This document shows positions 48,273 to 57,989 of a DNA stretch of 64,000 bases, piece after piece. Source of the DNA: Paenibacillus glacialis (GTDB taxonomy: Bacteria > Bacillota > Bacilli > Paenibacillales > Paenibacillaceae). Position 1 is the first letter of the stretch. Each line of letters begins with the position of its first letter. Location of the stretch: NCBI RefSeq assembly GCF_001637205.1, contig NZ_LVJH01000001.1:19984-83983 (forward strand). The letters are read 5' to 3'. A model generated the notes under the pieces. It had not been told where the DNA came from. It did not search any database and saw only the letters and a list, made by a program, of their open reading frames with translations. The position numbers and the translations under genes are program-made.

Positions 48273-51272
48273 TTATCGATTTTCTCTCTTTGTTTTCTTT
48301 ATCTCTATCTTTTTCCTTTTCTTTATTTTTATCTTTTTATTTATCTCTATCTTTTTCTTTTCCTTTATTTTTATCTTTTTCTTAATCTTGTTCATCGTGT
48401 TGCTATATCTGTATATCTTCTTCCTTCTTATTTTAGTTCTAGCTTCATTTTTGGGATTCACCTCTACACCTTGAGGGGATCGGTTATCAATTAATAGTCT
48501 TTTGATCCGTTCCTGATTCTCCGCCTTGGTTATACAAAGCAATTCTCGGTATCCATGAGGATCATTACCAAAGACTGGCTTTAAGGAAGTGGACCAGCCC
48601 TCAATCGTATTCACAATGGTTTGTTCATATATTTCTGACATTTGTTGAACATTATTCGAAAGATTCGCATCATGTCTTCTATGATTGTAAATCATTTTAT
48701 CGATTGAATATATTTCATAATTTTCCATTAATTTAATTAATATCCTTTTATCCTCCATATAGCGACCTTCATACTGGTCGTCTGTCGGCCATCCTCCAAT
48801 CTCCCGTAGCGCTGATGTTCGATAGAATCGAGGCCAAAGCGACTGTCTGGCAAATAGAAAGTCCAGCTTGTCAGTATACGAAGATCCTTTCAACTCCCCC
48901 GTCGTTCCATGTATTTCATCAACGATTCGTAAATTCCCACCGAATACAGCGATGTCTTCAGACACGCCTTCCACTGTAGCAATCGAAAGGAGGCTTTCAA
49001 TTGCATCCAACTCAAGCCAGTCGTCTGCGTCCAATTGAAGTATAAACGGAGTTTCTGTTAGCGAAAGCCCAATATTAAGACATTTGGATTGTCCGAGGTT
49101 ACTTTCATTCTTAATAAGTGTAATACGGGCATCATTCAGTAAATTCCTAATAATCTTCAAGCTGTCATCTGTTGATGCATCATCGACTAATATGATTCTC
49201 CAACTAGTCGATGATTGATTAATTACACTTCGGATCGCATGATATAAATAGGCCCCCGGATTATTAGAAGTGATGACAACATTAACAAGAGGGGGCCATG
49301 GTAGTTCCGCAAGTTGCTCAGCGTTGAATATTGACCCTGATTCCTTGATCAATTTTTGATACAACAAGAGATACTTGTTTAATAAATAAGCAGAATCATA
49401 GTACTCTTTCACATGAATTCTGCCCTGCTCGCCCATTTTCATTCTCAATCCATCATCCTGTAGTAGTTCCATAGCAGACATAGCCATTTCCTCGACACCA
49501 TGTTGAGAGCACTGTATGAGTTTACCATGTTTATGATTTTGAACAAGTTCTTCCCATCCAGGTACACAATAGGCTAATACAGGAATACTCGTAGACATCG
49601 CTTCCAGGCCTACAAGTGGAAGCCCTTCGCTAGGAGAAGTAGAAATAAGTAAATCTGTAATTTTATAGAGTTGGTTAATGTTACCGCTATGCTCAAGGTA
49701 TACGTACTTATGATTCGGTATTCTTTCTTGTAATTTCTGAATAACATGTTTCTTTAACTGTCCAGTTCCCACCATTAGAAATTGGATTCGGTTATCCTTA
49801 TCTAATTCCGATATCTTCTCAGCCACTTGAACAAATGTAAGCGGATCTTTATCACTTTCTAAACGACCAAAAAAACTTACGACTAACGAATCTTTAGAAA
49901 ATCCAAGCGATTGCTTCAATTTACTTTTTTCTACTTCGTTTGAGATTGGTGAGAACAAAGTCGTATTTACACTATTTGGAATTACTGATATTTTACCCTC
50001 GTCAATGCAGAACTTATTTACCATAATATCCCTTATCGATTGTTTAATGACGATATGATGATCCAGATACGCGTCCTTAGCCACGGCTTTACGAACGTAA
50101 TCCCAATCTAAATCAGGTACATATGCATGTAAAAATGATACACAGATGATTTGAGGGTACTTTTTCTTTAAAGAAGGGAGGATATCATACCCTAGTTCGC
50201 TGTTGCATAGATTAACGATATCAATATCATGGGTTTCAAGAAGGTGAATAACGATATTGTCCATAGACATTTTATTTGTAAAATAGTTGTTTAAATAATA
50301 AATATCCGAAGTAACTTCTTCAAACTGTGTAGCCCATTCATTGGTAGCGTCAAGACTCGTTACAATCAATATTTCAAATAGGTCTTTAGGTAGCGATTTT
50401 ATGACATCAAGTATAACTTTCTCTGCTCCACCCACCTTAAGCCAAGGCATAATAAACAAGACATGAATCTTTTTCAATGAGCTTCTTTTCACATCGTAAA
50501 CAAACGGCTTGTTCCATGGAATGGTAGAAGTTGAAGAATTCAATTTTTTAATTTCCTCCAACCTATCCGGTTCGTAAAGGTTCGCGTGATTAGCTTTGAT
50601 CCGATTCGTTAACTCCATACGGAGAACATTAGATTGCTTCAGCATAGTATTCCCGTGCTTGCGGTACAAGAAAAGGGGTTCCTGTATTTGATAACCACGC
50701 CAATCCGCAGCTGATAACTTGATCCAAAAATCCCAATCCTCATAACCTTGAGTCATACTTTCATTATAACCTCCAACCGATTCCCAAGCTGATTTACGAA
50801 TCAGGGAGTTCCCAACCACAATATTATCTTGTAGAAGTTGATAAAAATGAAAAGAAGGTGGTCTCCAAATCCAGTCTTCGTCTCCAAAATGCTTTAACCA
50901 AGTCGTTACAAATCCTAAACTTGGTCGTGTCTCCATTATCCAATAACCTTTTTCTAATAGCGTTGGATGGATCTTATCGTCCGCATCCAGCGGAAAGACA
51001 TACTTCCCTCTTGCCTCTCGAATTCCTCGATTTCGCGCTGCGGGTAATCCTAGGTTATGCTGATGTATGACTCTAGTTTTCGGTATTTTCCATCGTTCCA
51101 AGAGTTCTAGCGTATAAGCGTCCGTAGAACCATCGTTAACAATGATAATCTCAAAGTCTTGAAAAGTGGAATTCAAACAAGACGCCACTGCTTCTTCAAC
51201 ATACTGGCCATAATTATAACAGGTTATAACGACAGAGATAGCCGGATCATCGTACTTCTCATTAGATCTCAT
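48273..51272 (-). CDS. Three-domain glycosyltransferase (GT2-GT4-GT2) with lysine-rich tail
   Basis: The 999-residue protein joins an N-terminal GT-A (about 10-220: VVITCYNYGQYVEEAVASCL, DADDKIHP), a central GT-B of GT4 type (about 268-650: PWLKVGGAEKVILDVI, SFFGRLESDKDP, TSPSEGLPLVGLEAM) and a C-terminal GT-A (about 665-900: VVITSNNPGAYLYHAI, QLDADDWLELDA). DxD motifs occur in both GT-A parts. The end (about 948-999) is almost all Lys/Ile/Glu/Arg in 14-residue repeats, encoded by a 42-bp tandem repeat (48300-48390). No membrane segment. It probably builds a surface glycan with GalE and the next enzyme; acceptor unknown. Confidence 0.85.
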   Translation of the reverse strand: MRSNEKYDDPAISVVITCYNYGQYVEEAVASCLNSTFQDFEIIIVNDGSTDAYTLELLERWKIPKTRVIHQHNLGLPAARNRGIREARGKYVFPLDADDKIHPTLLEKGYWIMETRPSLGFVTTWLKHFGDEDWIWRPPSFHFYQLLQDNIVVGNSLIRKSAWESVGGYNESMTQGYEDWDFWIKLSAADWRGYQIQEPLFLYRKHGNTMLKQSNVLRMELTNRIKANHANLYEPDRLEEIKKLNSSTSTIPWNKPFVYDVKRSSLKKIHVLFIMPWLKVGGAEKVILDVIKSLPKDLFEILIVTSLDATNEWATQFEEVTSDIYYLNNYFTNKMSMDNIVIHLLETHDIDIVNLCNSELGYDILPSLKKKYPQIICVSFLHAYVPDLDWDYVRKAVAKDAYLDHHIVIKQSIRDIMVNKFCIDEGKISVIPNSVNTTLFSPISNEVEKSKLKQSLGFSKDSLVVSFFGRLESDKDPLTFVQVAEKISELDKDNRIQFLMVGTGQLKKHVIQKLQERIPNHKYVYLEHSGNINQLYKITDLLISTSPSEGLPLVGLEAMSTSIPVLAYCVPGWEELVQNHKHGKLIQCSQHGVEEMAMSAMELLQDDGLRMKMGEQGRIHVKEYYDSAYLLNKYLLLYQKLIKESGSIFNAEQLAELPWPPLVNVVITSNNPGAYLYHAIRSVINQSSTSWRIILVDDASTDDSLKIIRNLLNDARITLIKNESNLGQSKCLNIGLSLTETPFILQLDADDWLELDAIESLLSIATVEGVSEDIAVFGGNLRIVDEIHGTTGELKGSSYTDKLDFLFARQSLWPRFYRTSALREIGGWPTDDQYEGRYMEDKRILIKLMENYEIYSIDKMIYNHRRHDANLSNNVQQMSEIYEQTIVNTIEGWSTSLKPVFGNDPHGYRELLCITKAENQERIKRLLIDNRSPQGVEVNPKNEARTKIRRKKIYRYSNTMNKIKKKIKIKEKKKIEINKKIKIKKRKKIEIKKTKRENR

Positions 51273-51284
51273 GAGTACCCCTTT

Positions 51285-52058
51285 CTATACGTTTTGATTA
51301 ATCCAAACCCTTGCTTCATCGGTTATAACCCTACTTATAGGATGAACAAAATAGACATCTTTTTTAGTTATAGCAACTTGGATATCTTCAACAGTTAAAG
51401 AACGATCTAAGATCATATACTCTTCACATTCTTTGGGGTAAGACCGATATCTTGCCCCACATCTAGCAGCTAACGTGACGTGAACAATTTCCTCAAGCGC
51501 ATATACATCGGTATGGAATAATAATTCTTCAAGTTCATCGGAATTGAACGATGAAAGCATCTTCTGTACGATTGACTTCCGAAATAACTGCATGGCGTTC
51601 AGACAACCCATGAAATAATCAGTTCCAAAGAAGCTTTTCCAGCGTTCCCATTCCTGCCACATCGTACGAGCTGGGCCCCACCATGCATTAGGGTCAAGCT
51701 CATCGATTTTCCGCAGATAAAGCGCTATGCAATCATGGTTTAACATCAGTTTCTCAATATAAGCCTCGAATCCATCATTAATGAACAGCATATCTGAATC
51801 AATGTAGACAAGATAATCATAGTTTTCATCCATTTCTTCCAGCCAACACATCGTATCGTAGAGTACTCTCGCTAACTTTGGTTTTTGAACAAAACTGCTT
51901 TTAGGACAAACATCAACTGAGCAGTTTTTGCCGAAATCAGGATCGAGTCCCCCGTTGTATACAATCACTTTAGAACCCGGAACTAGCCTACGAATGTTAT
52001 TCACTTGATCCTGTAATACGTCCTCTGCGTAATGAGCCAATATAAGGAAACAAATCAT
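51285..52058 (-). CDS. Probable glycosyltransferase, GT-A type
   Basis: The 257-residue protein begins MICFLILAHYAEDVLQDQVN and has a nucleotide-sugar-fold layout with a DxD-like motif in YLVYIDSDMLFINDGFE (about residue 85). WWGPARTMWQEWERW and HTDVYALEEIVHVTLA (about 195) resemble core-2/LgtA-like or GT14-type acceptor regions, but I cannot assign a family. Gene start has GGAAGGTG upstream. It sits 12 bp before the 999-residue transferase, so the two and galE likely form one unit. Confidence 0.65.
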   Translation of the reverse strand: MICFLILAHYAEDVLQDQVNNIRRLVPGSKVIVYNGGLDPDFGKNCSVDVCPKSSFVQKPKLARVLYDTMCWLEEMDENYDYLVYIDSDMLFINDGFEAYIEKLMLNHDCIALYLRKIDELDPNAWWGPARTMWQEWERWKSFFGTDYFMGCLNAMQLFRKSIVQKMLSSFNSDELEELLFHTDVYALEEIVHVTLAARCGARYRSYPKECEEYMILDRSLTVEDIQVAITKKDVYFVHPISRVITDEARVWINQNV

Positions 52059-52343
52059 AAGGACACCTTCCTAATTAAAAGGGATGAATAACCTGATCTT
52101 GCGGTTCGCTTTAAAGCAACAACGGTAGATAAGCCACATGCTTGACGACATGACAATCTTTTTGCAACTATCAAGTTAATAACATTAATATGTCAATCAT
52201 TCAGAAATGAACTGGATAACCAACTAGGTTCTAGCTTTTTTGTCAGAAATAAGTCCACACCTATTTTTTCGATCCACATATTCATATTGGTGATACCATT
52301 TAATTTTTAATTGATTTATTTGATAAAAAGGAGATGAATTAGA

Positions 52344-53075
52344 GTGAGTACACCGTTTGAACGAAATGCGAAGTCAGTTGATTTTTTTCTTCCTAGAGCT
52401 TATGAAGAACGATTAGAGAATCAATATTGTTACGATTATTATCCTGTAATATGGCAGCCGCAGGTATATCAAATCGCTTCATATTTAGGTAGTCAATTCT
52501 CGTGCAATTCAATGATTGATATTGGCTGTGGGACCGCCACTAAGCTAGTACAATGGCATCCTCAATTTCAAATTATTGGTGTCGATTACGGATCAAATTT
52601 GGATTATTGCAAGCATGAATACCCCTTTGGCCAATGGATTGAGCAGGATTTAGAGCAGCCCTCTCTCATTCAACTAGAAAGATCTGTATTGCAATCCTCT
52701 GTGATTGTATGTGCTGATGTCATTGAGCACCTGAAGGACCCCTCATCCTTGTTAGTGAATATTTCCCAACTAATGAAACATGCAAAGTTCTGCATTCTTT
52801 CTACGCCAGATCGCGAGCTCGTTTATGGATATCAACATACAGGCCCCCCCACAAATACGGCACATGTCAGAGAGTGGAGTAAAAGCGAACTTAAACAATT
52901 GCTTGAATACTTTCAGCTTCGGGTCAGCTTCATCGACTGGACCATTGATAACGAGGTCGACAAGCATTTATCCACCATATTCGCTGTCATTAGTCATATA
53001 GAGTATGATTGGATTGCTCATGATAGTAAAATTAGTAACTCTATCACACATATTGCCAAAGCTAAAGATAAGTAA
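52344..53075 (+). CDS. Class I SAM-dependent methyltransferase
   Basis: The 243-residue protein has the SAM-binding motif MIDIGCGTATKLVQW (about residue 58), a D-rich second strand (GVDYGSNLDYC), and VIVCADVIEHLKDPSSLL (about 125), the UbiE/COQ5-like pattern. It is divergent from the glycosyltransferase genes and may methylate a glycan or an acyl-carrier product of the same cluster. The 52059-52343 gap holds only its leader, including a good RBS (AAAAGGAGATG). Confidence 0.85.
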   Translation: MSTPFERNAKSVDFFLPRAYEERLENQYCYDYYPVIWQPQVYQIASYLGSQFSCNSMIDIGCGTATKLVQWHPQFQIIGVDYGSNLDYCKHEYPFGQWIEQDLEQPSLIQLERSVLQSSVIVCADVIEHLKDPSSLLVNISQLMKHAKFCILSTPDRELVYGYQHTGPPTNTAHVREWSKSELKQLLEYFQLRVSFIDWTIDNEVDKHLSTIFAVISHIEYDWIAHDSKISNSITHIAKAKDK

Positions 53076-53143
53076 GCCGCTGACCCAGATGAATGCGATA
53101 AGGATACCAAGTATGTCTGAGGGCACTGAAAATCGTTGGAAGC

Positions 53144-53189
53144 AAAAAGGATAGGTTTTCCTACAATTGTAGAAAAACCTATCCTTTTT
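53144..53189 (+). terminator. Terminator of the methyltransferase gene
   Basis: AAAAAGGATAGGTTTTCCTAC and its complement with a four-base loop, ending in TTTTTC. The preceding 27 bp repeat the element at 47087. Confidence 0.9.
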
Positions 53190-53288
53190 CATTGCCCTCA
53201 ATTAAGTTAGGGGAGCTAGCAAAGCTCTAGTTAGTCTGGTCAACAACAATAAACCTCCCACACCACTTTTCGAAGTTAACTTGGAAGT

Positions 53289-54275
53289 TTACGTTGTGGT
53301 AAAAATGATGCCCCCATCCAAAATGGAAATTGACGATTGTACTTTACCACGACGCACCAATTCCTGTAGATGAGCCAGCGCTTCACACATAGCAAACCTC
53401 ATTTGGTGAAGGGACAGTTTATTAGGAAATAGGGTAGTACAAATCTCATAACCATTTTGCGGAGATTGAATGAGAAGCTTCTCGACTTCAATTAACCGCT
53501 GTTCGTGATGTGCAAGTAGATCATCTATTCGTTTCTGAAACGTAGAGAAGGGATGCCTATGCCCTGGAAAGACTTGATTGACCTCATATTGCTTAAGGTT
53601 CATCAAACCATTCATGAAGCTATACAGCGGTTCAGGATCACTCCCCGGAATGAGGCTGACGTTCGGTGAAATCTGGGGTAATACAGCATCACCGCACATC
53701 ATAATACCAAATTCTTCGTTATATAAAGATAGATGTCCTGGTGCATGTCCCCCAGTCTCAATGACTAACCAAGAAAGACCACCCAAACCCAGATGACTTT
53801 CCTTTTCTACTATTGTAATATCAGGCATTGGTGAAACTTGAGGGATGAAATCAAGTAAATGTTGCTCAATCTGACTTGCCAATTCATCAGGCAATCCATG
53901 CTGTTGCAACCATAACTTTAATTTAACATTGATATCGGTATCAGTTCCCCACATAAGCAGAGACTCATCATAGGCTCTTTGAGACATGTATACCTGAGCG
54001 CCACACTGAGATTGAAACCAACCCGCCAATCCATAATGATCGGGATGATGATGAGTCACAAATATTCCACTTACATCCTCAAGTGTATAACCTAAATGCT
54101 CGAGCGCTTTCTTCCACTCTTCTTCCGTTACGCTATTGTGTGGTCCTGGGTCAATAATAACCACACCGGATGCGCTGTGTAACACATAACTGTTCATCCA
54201 TCGCAACGGGTAGGACATCGATATTTTAACTTGACTAATTCCGTGATCCCAAGTCGTTATTTCCGGTATGTTCAC
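53289..54275 (-). CDS. MBL-fold metallo-hydrolase
   Basis: A 328-residue beta-lactamase-fold hydrolase. The metal motif is THHHPDHYGLAGW (about residue 73-82), followed by the HAPGHLSLY region and Asp in MCGDAVLPQ, and GHRHPFSTF, which matches the typical third set of ligands. The C-terminal part (about 255-328) is a helical HTH-like tail as in SdsA/CoA thioesterase-like MBL proteins. Substrate unknown. It stands alone; the downstream gap (53190-53288) shows no gene. Confidence 0.82.
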   Translation of the reverse strand: MNIPEITTWDHGISQVKISMSYPLRWMNSYVLHSASGVVIIDPGPHNSVTEEEWKKALEHLGYTLEDVSGIFVTHHHPDHYGLAGWFQSQCGAQVYMSQRAYDESLLMWGTDTDINVKLKLWLQQHGLPDELASQIEQHLLDFIPQVSPMPDITIVEKESHLGLGGLSWLVIETGGHAPGHLSLYNEEFGIMMCGDAVLPQISPNVSLIPGSDPEPLYSFMNGLMNLKQYEVNQVFPGHRHPFSTFQKRIDDLLAHHEQRLIEVEKLLIQSPQNGYEICTTLFPNKLSLHQMRFAMCEALAHLQELVRRGKVQSSISILDGGIIFTTT

Positions 54276-54385
54276 TTATAATGACCTTCTTCCCATTAAA
54301 TTATTAGCCACTATTGACAATAACCCTAAAAAAATATATGATTTTGCTATATTATTCTAACATATACGGTAACGATATATATACC

Positions 54386-54546
54386 CGTAAAGGGGAGTAG
54401 CTGTTTAGATAAAGTCGTCAATACGAGAGATTGTTCTCCGGCTTTATTGGCAATTGTCATTTTGAAATTGTTAGCGAGACCTTTACCAATTTGGGAAAAC
54501 CTTTTATTTTTAGAAGGATTTCACCTTTTTGGTAAAGGTCTTTTTT
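54386..54546 (+). promoter_or_regulatory. yybP-ykoY manganese riboswitch
   Basis: The leader of the TerC gene holds the family landmarks in order: AAAGGGGAGTAGCTG, GTCGTCAATACGAGAGA, CTCCGGCTTTATTGGC and GCGAGACCTTTACC. The last segment (GACCTTTACC, 54478-54487) is complementary to GGTAAAGGTC (54531-54540), which is followed by TTTTTT. Thus aptamer closure and terminator formation exclude each other. The family senses Mn2+ and, with metal, allows TerC/MntP expression. Confidence 0.93.
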
Positions 54547-54629
54547 AATGTTCATCGTTGAAAGTACGTCAATTGACGTTTTTCTTATAGTATTTTGAAA
54601 CATAATAAAGACACTAAGGGGGAGAAGAA

Positions 54630-55439
54630 ATGGATTTTGGATTGATATTGGAATACGGTTGGGTTCTTCTCGTACTCGTAGGATTAGAAGGACTTCTCGC
54701 AGCAGATAATGCACTGGTGCTGGCCATTATGGTGAAACACCTACCTGATGAGCAAAGAAAGAAAGCATTGTTTTATGGACTAATGGGGGCATTTGTCCTT
54801 CGATTCGGCTCACTCTTTATCATTTCATACCTAGTCGATATCTGGCAAGTACAAGCTATTGGAGCACTTTACTTACTGTTTATCGCTGTGAATCATATCA
54901 TTAGAAAGGTCATCACCAAACCTAAAACAGATGGCGCCATTGAAGCTAACTCTAATGAGAAAAAGAAATCTGGATTTTGGATTACAGTAATCAAAGTCGA
55001 AATAGCGGATGTTGCTTTTGCCGTTGATTCAATTCTTGCCGCAGTAGCTCTTGCAGTAGCATTACCTCCAAGTGGAATTCGAAATATTGGAGGCTTGGAT
55101 GGTGGACAATTCCTTGTCATCTTTGCAGGTGGATTAATCGGATTAATCATTATGCGTTTTGCAGCATCTTATTTCGTTAAGTTGCTACATTCCCGTCCTG
55201 GACTAGAAATTGCCGCATTTGTCATTGTCGGTTGGGTAGGCGTGAAGTTAGCTATCATTACACTTGCTCACCCTTCGCTCGGTGTACTACCTGAATCATT
55301 TGCCCATAGTACAGCTTGGAAAGCGACATTCTATATTGTTCTCATATTGATTGCAGTTGTTGGTTGGTTTACGAGCAGTAAGAATGAAGATAAAAGTGAT
55401 GAAAATATCGCTGAAGCTGATAAACAACTAGGTCATTAA
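54630..55439 (+). CDS. TerC-family membrane protein (manganese-linked)
   Basis: The 269-residue protein has about seven hydrophobic segments and the TerC motif VGLEGLLAADNALVLAIMVKHLP (residues about 17-40, with the conserved acidic/Asn residues). A charged loop (about 95-115) splits the membrane part. B. subtilis YkoY (MeeF) has the same riboswitch and exports or transfers Mn2+ to exported proteins. GGGGGAG precedes the ATG. Expression should rise with Mn2+. Confidence 0.9.
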   Translation: MDFGLILEYGWVLLVLVGLEGLLAADNALVLAIMVKHLPDEQRKKALFYGLMGAFVLRFGSLFIISYLVDIWQVQAIGALYLLFIAVNHIIRKVITKPKTDGAIEANSNEKKKSGFWITVIKVEIADVAFAVDSILAAVALAVALPPSGIRNIGGLDGGQFLVIFAGGLIGLIIMRFAASYFVKLLHSRPGLEIAAFVIVGWVGVKLAIITLAHPSLGVLPESFAHSTAWKATFYIVLILIAVVGWFTSSKNEDKSDENIAEADKQLGH

Positions 55440-55456
55440 ATATTTACAGAAATAAA

Positions 55457-55512
55457 CAAAAGGGATCGATTTCCGTGGTTAGATATTAGCCCGCGGAAAT
55501 CGATCCCTTTTG
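55457..55512 (+). terminator. Terminator of the TerC gene
   Basis: A 19-bp perfect stem (CAAAAGGGATCGATTTCCG and complement), with a 18-base loop; T-rich only on the plus strand. It also abuts the converging ABC operon end. Confidence 0.85.
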
Positions 55513-55529
55513 TGTTACGCGATAAACCA

Positions 55530-56282
55530 TTAATTCCGCCACTTCATGAACTTGTAATCGAGATAGTCTACCAATAGGAATAGTACAAAGCCGACCAGAC
55601 TAAACAGCATAATACCAGCATACATCTCTGTATAATCCATCCTTAACCATGCGTCCATAATAAAGAAGCCCATGCCATGTTCCGTTCCATAAATTTCTGT
55701 GAAAAAAAGTACGGATATAGCCGTACCGAGTGAAATACGAATCGTACTAAGGATTACGGATAACGCACCAGGTAACGTTACATGCCAGAATTTCTGAGTT
55801 GTACTTGCACCAATACTTGTTAAGACATCATATGTGTTGTCTGGAATCGCCTTTACTCCATCACGTACAGATATAATGACTTGAAAGAGTAATATCAACA
55901 TGATCATCAGAATTTTGGATATCTCACCAAGTCCGAAAAATAGCATCACTACAGGTAATAAGGCGATTTTGGGAATGGGATATGTCAAATAGACAACTGG
56001 ATCTAGAATCTTATTCCAGATACGAGATCTACCCATGATCAATCCAATGGACATTCCAATCATTAACGCCAATAATACACCCGCAAAAATACGAAACAGG
56101 CTGTAACAAACATGAAGCCAGATCTCTTTGCCTTCCAAATGAATCAAAGCGGAATATACAGCAAGTGGGCTTGGAAGAATGGTATGGTTAATCAGTAAGT
56201 AAGCGATATACCAAACCACATTCATACTGAAAAACACGAGTAACAGCCTTAACAAATGATGTCTCTTCTTTTTGTTCACCAT
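55530..56282 (-). CDS. ABC transporter permease (TauC/SsuC type)
   Basis: The 250-residue protein has six hydrophobic segments. The BPD permease coupling loop is visible as DVLTSIGASTTQKFWHVTLP (about residue 155-175), with typical LLMIGMSIGLIMGRS-type region at about 70-85. It overlaps the ATPase gene by seven bases and is the last of a three-gene importer. Confidence 0.9.
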   Translation of the reverse strand: MVNKKKRHHLLRLLLVFFSMNVVWYIAYLLINHTILPSPLAVYSALIHLEGKEIWLHVCYSLFRIFAGVLLALMIGMSIGLIMGRSRIWNKILDPVVYLTYPIPKIALLPVVMLFFGLGEISKILMIMLILLFQVIISVRDGVKAIPDNTYDVLTSIGASTTQKFWHVTLPGALSVILSTIRISLGTAISVLFFTEIYGTEHGMGFFIMDAWLRMDYTEMYAGIMLFSLVGFVLFLLVDYLDYKFMKWRN

Positions 56283-57052
56283 TGTTCTTGTATTACCTTT
56301 CTAATCCTCTTCATCTGTTGAAAGAAATCGTCACTATCACGCTTGTCCTCATGTTTCATATGAAATACATGATCATTATCGATAGTGACTGGCGATTTAC
56401 CCTTATCAGAAGGTATTACGATTATTTTTTCTCCGAGTAGAATAGCTTCTTCTACGTCATGCGTAACAAATAACGTCGTAGCCGGATTCGCTTTCCAATT
56501 CTCTAAAAAGAGTCGTTGTATCGTTTCACGTGTGACTGCATCTAATGCTGAAAAGGGTTCATCCAACAACATGATCGTTGGCACAAGTGCAAAGGCTCTG
56601 GCGATCGCCACCCTCTGCTGCTGGCCACCGCTGAGTGACAATGGGTAGCGTTTGGCTAAATCTTCAATACCCATAGCTTCAAGCCAGTGTTGGATCGTCT
56701 GTTCTTGATTATGTTTCTGAGTTCTATCAGGATGACTAATCTTCATCGCCATGTGTATGTTAGAATGAACCGTTTTCCACGGAAGAAGTCCGTAACTTTG
56801 TGGTACAAGTCCGATCAACGTTTCTTTTGTATGCACGGATGATCCCTGAAAGAGGATTTCTCCTTGATAGTCTTTTATTAAGCCAGCAATGGCACGCAAT
56901 AACGTTGACTTCCCACTACCAGAAGGGCCGATAATGGTGTAAATGCTATGCTCTGGTACAGTTAAATTGACACGTTCCAGCGCCAATTGCCCTCCCTTAT
57001 ATGCAACCGTAAGATCCTTAATGTTAAGCCCACTATTTCTTGAAAGCGACAT
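56276..57052 (-). CDS. ABC transporter ATP-binding protein (TauB/SsuB type)
   Basis: The 258-residue protein has Walker A GPSGSGKSTLLRAIAG (about residue 40), Q-loop VPQSYGLLPWK, signature LSGGQQQRVAIARAFA (about 140), Walker B IMLLDEPFSALD and the H-loop FVTHDVEEA. It energises import with the adjacent permease. Its likely start overlaps the binding-protein gene by 20 bases; a later start would shorten the first strand. Confidence 0.93.
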   Translation of the reverse strand: MSLSRNSGLNIKDLTVAYKGGQLALERVNLTVPEHSIYTIIGPSGSGKSTLLRAIAGLIKDYQGEILFQGSSVHTKETLIGLVPQSYGLLPWKTVHSNIHMAMKISHPDRTQKHNQEQTIQHWLEAMGIEDLAKRYPLSLSGGQQQRVAIARAFALVPTIMLLDEPFSALDAVTRETIQRLFLENWKANPATTLFVTHDVEEAILLGEKIIVIPSDKGKSPVTIDNDHVFHMKHEDKRDSDDFFQQMKRIRKVIQEQW

Positions 57053-57989
57053 CAGAGATCACTTCTTCAGGCGATATATTTTTGCTGAGTAATCCTTTTT
57101 CCCTCGCCCATGTAAAAGCCGCTTCTACCTCTTGTACGTTCACTTGATTCGAAGGAAGATAGTCTGGCACGATAATATCGTCTTTCAGGGTCTCAGGATA
57201 ACCTACTTCTTTAATAATGAGATCAATGTATTCCGATTGTTCATGGGATTTCATATATGTAACTGCCTCATCATATGCCGCATACATAGCCTGAATAGCT
57301 TTCTCCTTCGTGTCAATGATCGATTGCGGGAAAGCTAGAACAAACGGATTCACTCCAGCATCCTTCGTTGAGCTTAGTACGCGCAAACCCGCTGATCTGC
57401 CCATTGTGACAAAAGGCTCAGGCAAAATAGCTGCGTCCGCCTTATTGTTTTTCAACAACTCTAATCTTGTCGGTATCTGCGGAACTTCTGTTACAGTAAT
57501 ATCTTCTTCAGTCAAACCCGCCTTTTTCAGCATTGTAGCAACCGTATATTCCGTAGATGTATTCTTTGATAGAATAACGGACTTGCCCTTTAAATCCTTA
57601 ACTTCTTTTATTTCATCATTCCCTGTTAATAAATCAAACTCGCCGAAGGTTGTACTGGTCACTTTAACATCCAGTCCTGCCTCATTATAAATGGCAATGG
57701 CAATTAGATCGGCGCTGATTCCGTCCAGCTTGTTCGCTTGAAATGCCACATCACGGTCTTTTGCGCTCTTGAACGTCTGAATATCCAGATTCACTCCGTG
57801 TTTCTTATCAAAACCCTGTTCATGAGCAATCATGAACGGAATGGCATCAATTGAAGGTAACAAGCCCAGCGTTAATGAAGATACACCTTCTGCCTCTTTC
57901 GAAGTCTTACTGCAGCCAACACCAAGTGCGCTGATAAGAACCACCAGCATAAATAACATCAAAAACCTTTTCGTCTGTCTTCTCTCCAT
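57033..57989 (-). CDS. NMT1/SsuA-like ABC substrate-binding lipoprotein
   Basis: The 318-residue protein has a lipoprotein signal (LVVLISALGVGCSKTS, Cys about residue 26), then LGLLPSIDAIPFMIAHEQGF, which is the NMT1/THI5/SsuA-like start, and LKNNKADAAILPEPFVTMG. Family members bind taurine, sulfonates, thiamine precursors or nitrate; the motif set does not tell which. It heads the three-gene importer. The 57990-58200 stretch is its promoter region, with no gene. Confidence 0.85.
   Translation of the reverse strand: MERRQTKRFLMLFMLVVLISALGVGCSKTSKEAEGVSSLTLGLLPSIDAIPFMIAHEQGFDKKHGVNLDIQTFKSAKDRDVAFQANKLDGISADLIAIAIYNEAGLDVKVTSTTFGEFDLLTGNDEIKEVKDLKGKSVILSKNTSTEYTVATMLKKAGLTEEDITVTEVPQIPTRLELLKNNKADAAILPEPFVTMGRSAGLRVLSSTKDAGVNPFVLAFPQSIIDTKEKAIQAMYAAYDEAVTYMKSHEQSEYIDLIIKEVGYPETLKDDIIVPDYLPSNQVNVQEVEAAFTWAREKGLLSKNISPEEVISDVAFKK

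Noticed and set aside
53289..54275. Metallo-beta-lactamase antibiotic resistance gene
   Set aside because: The HxHxDH motif is the broad MBL fold; length, C-terminal helical tail and context fit a general hydrolase.
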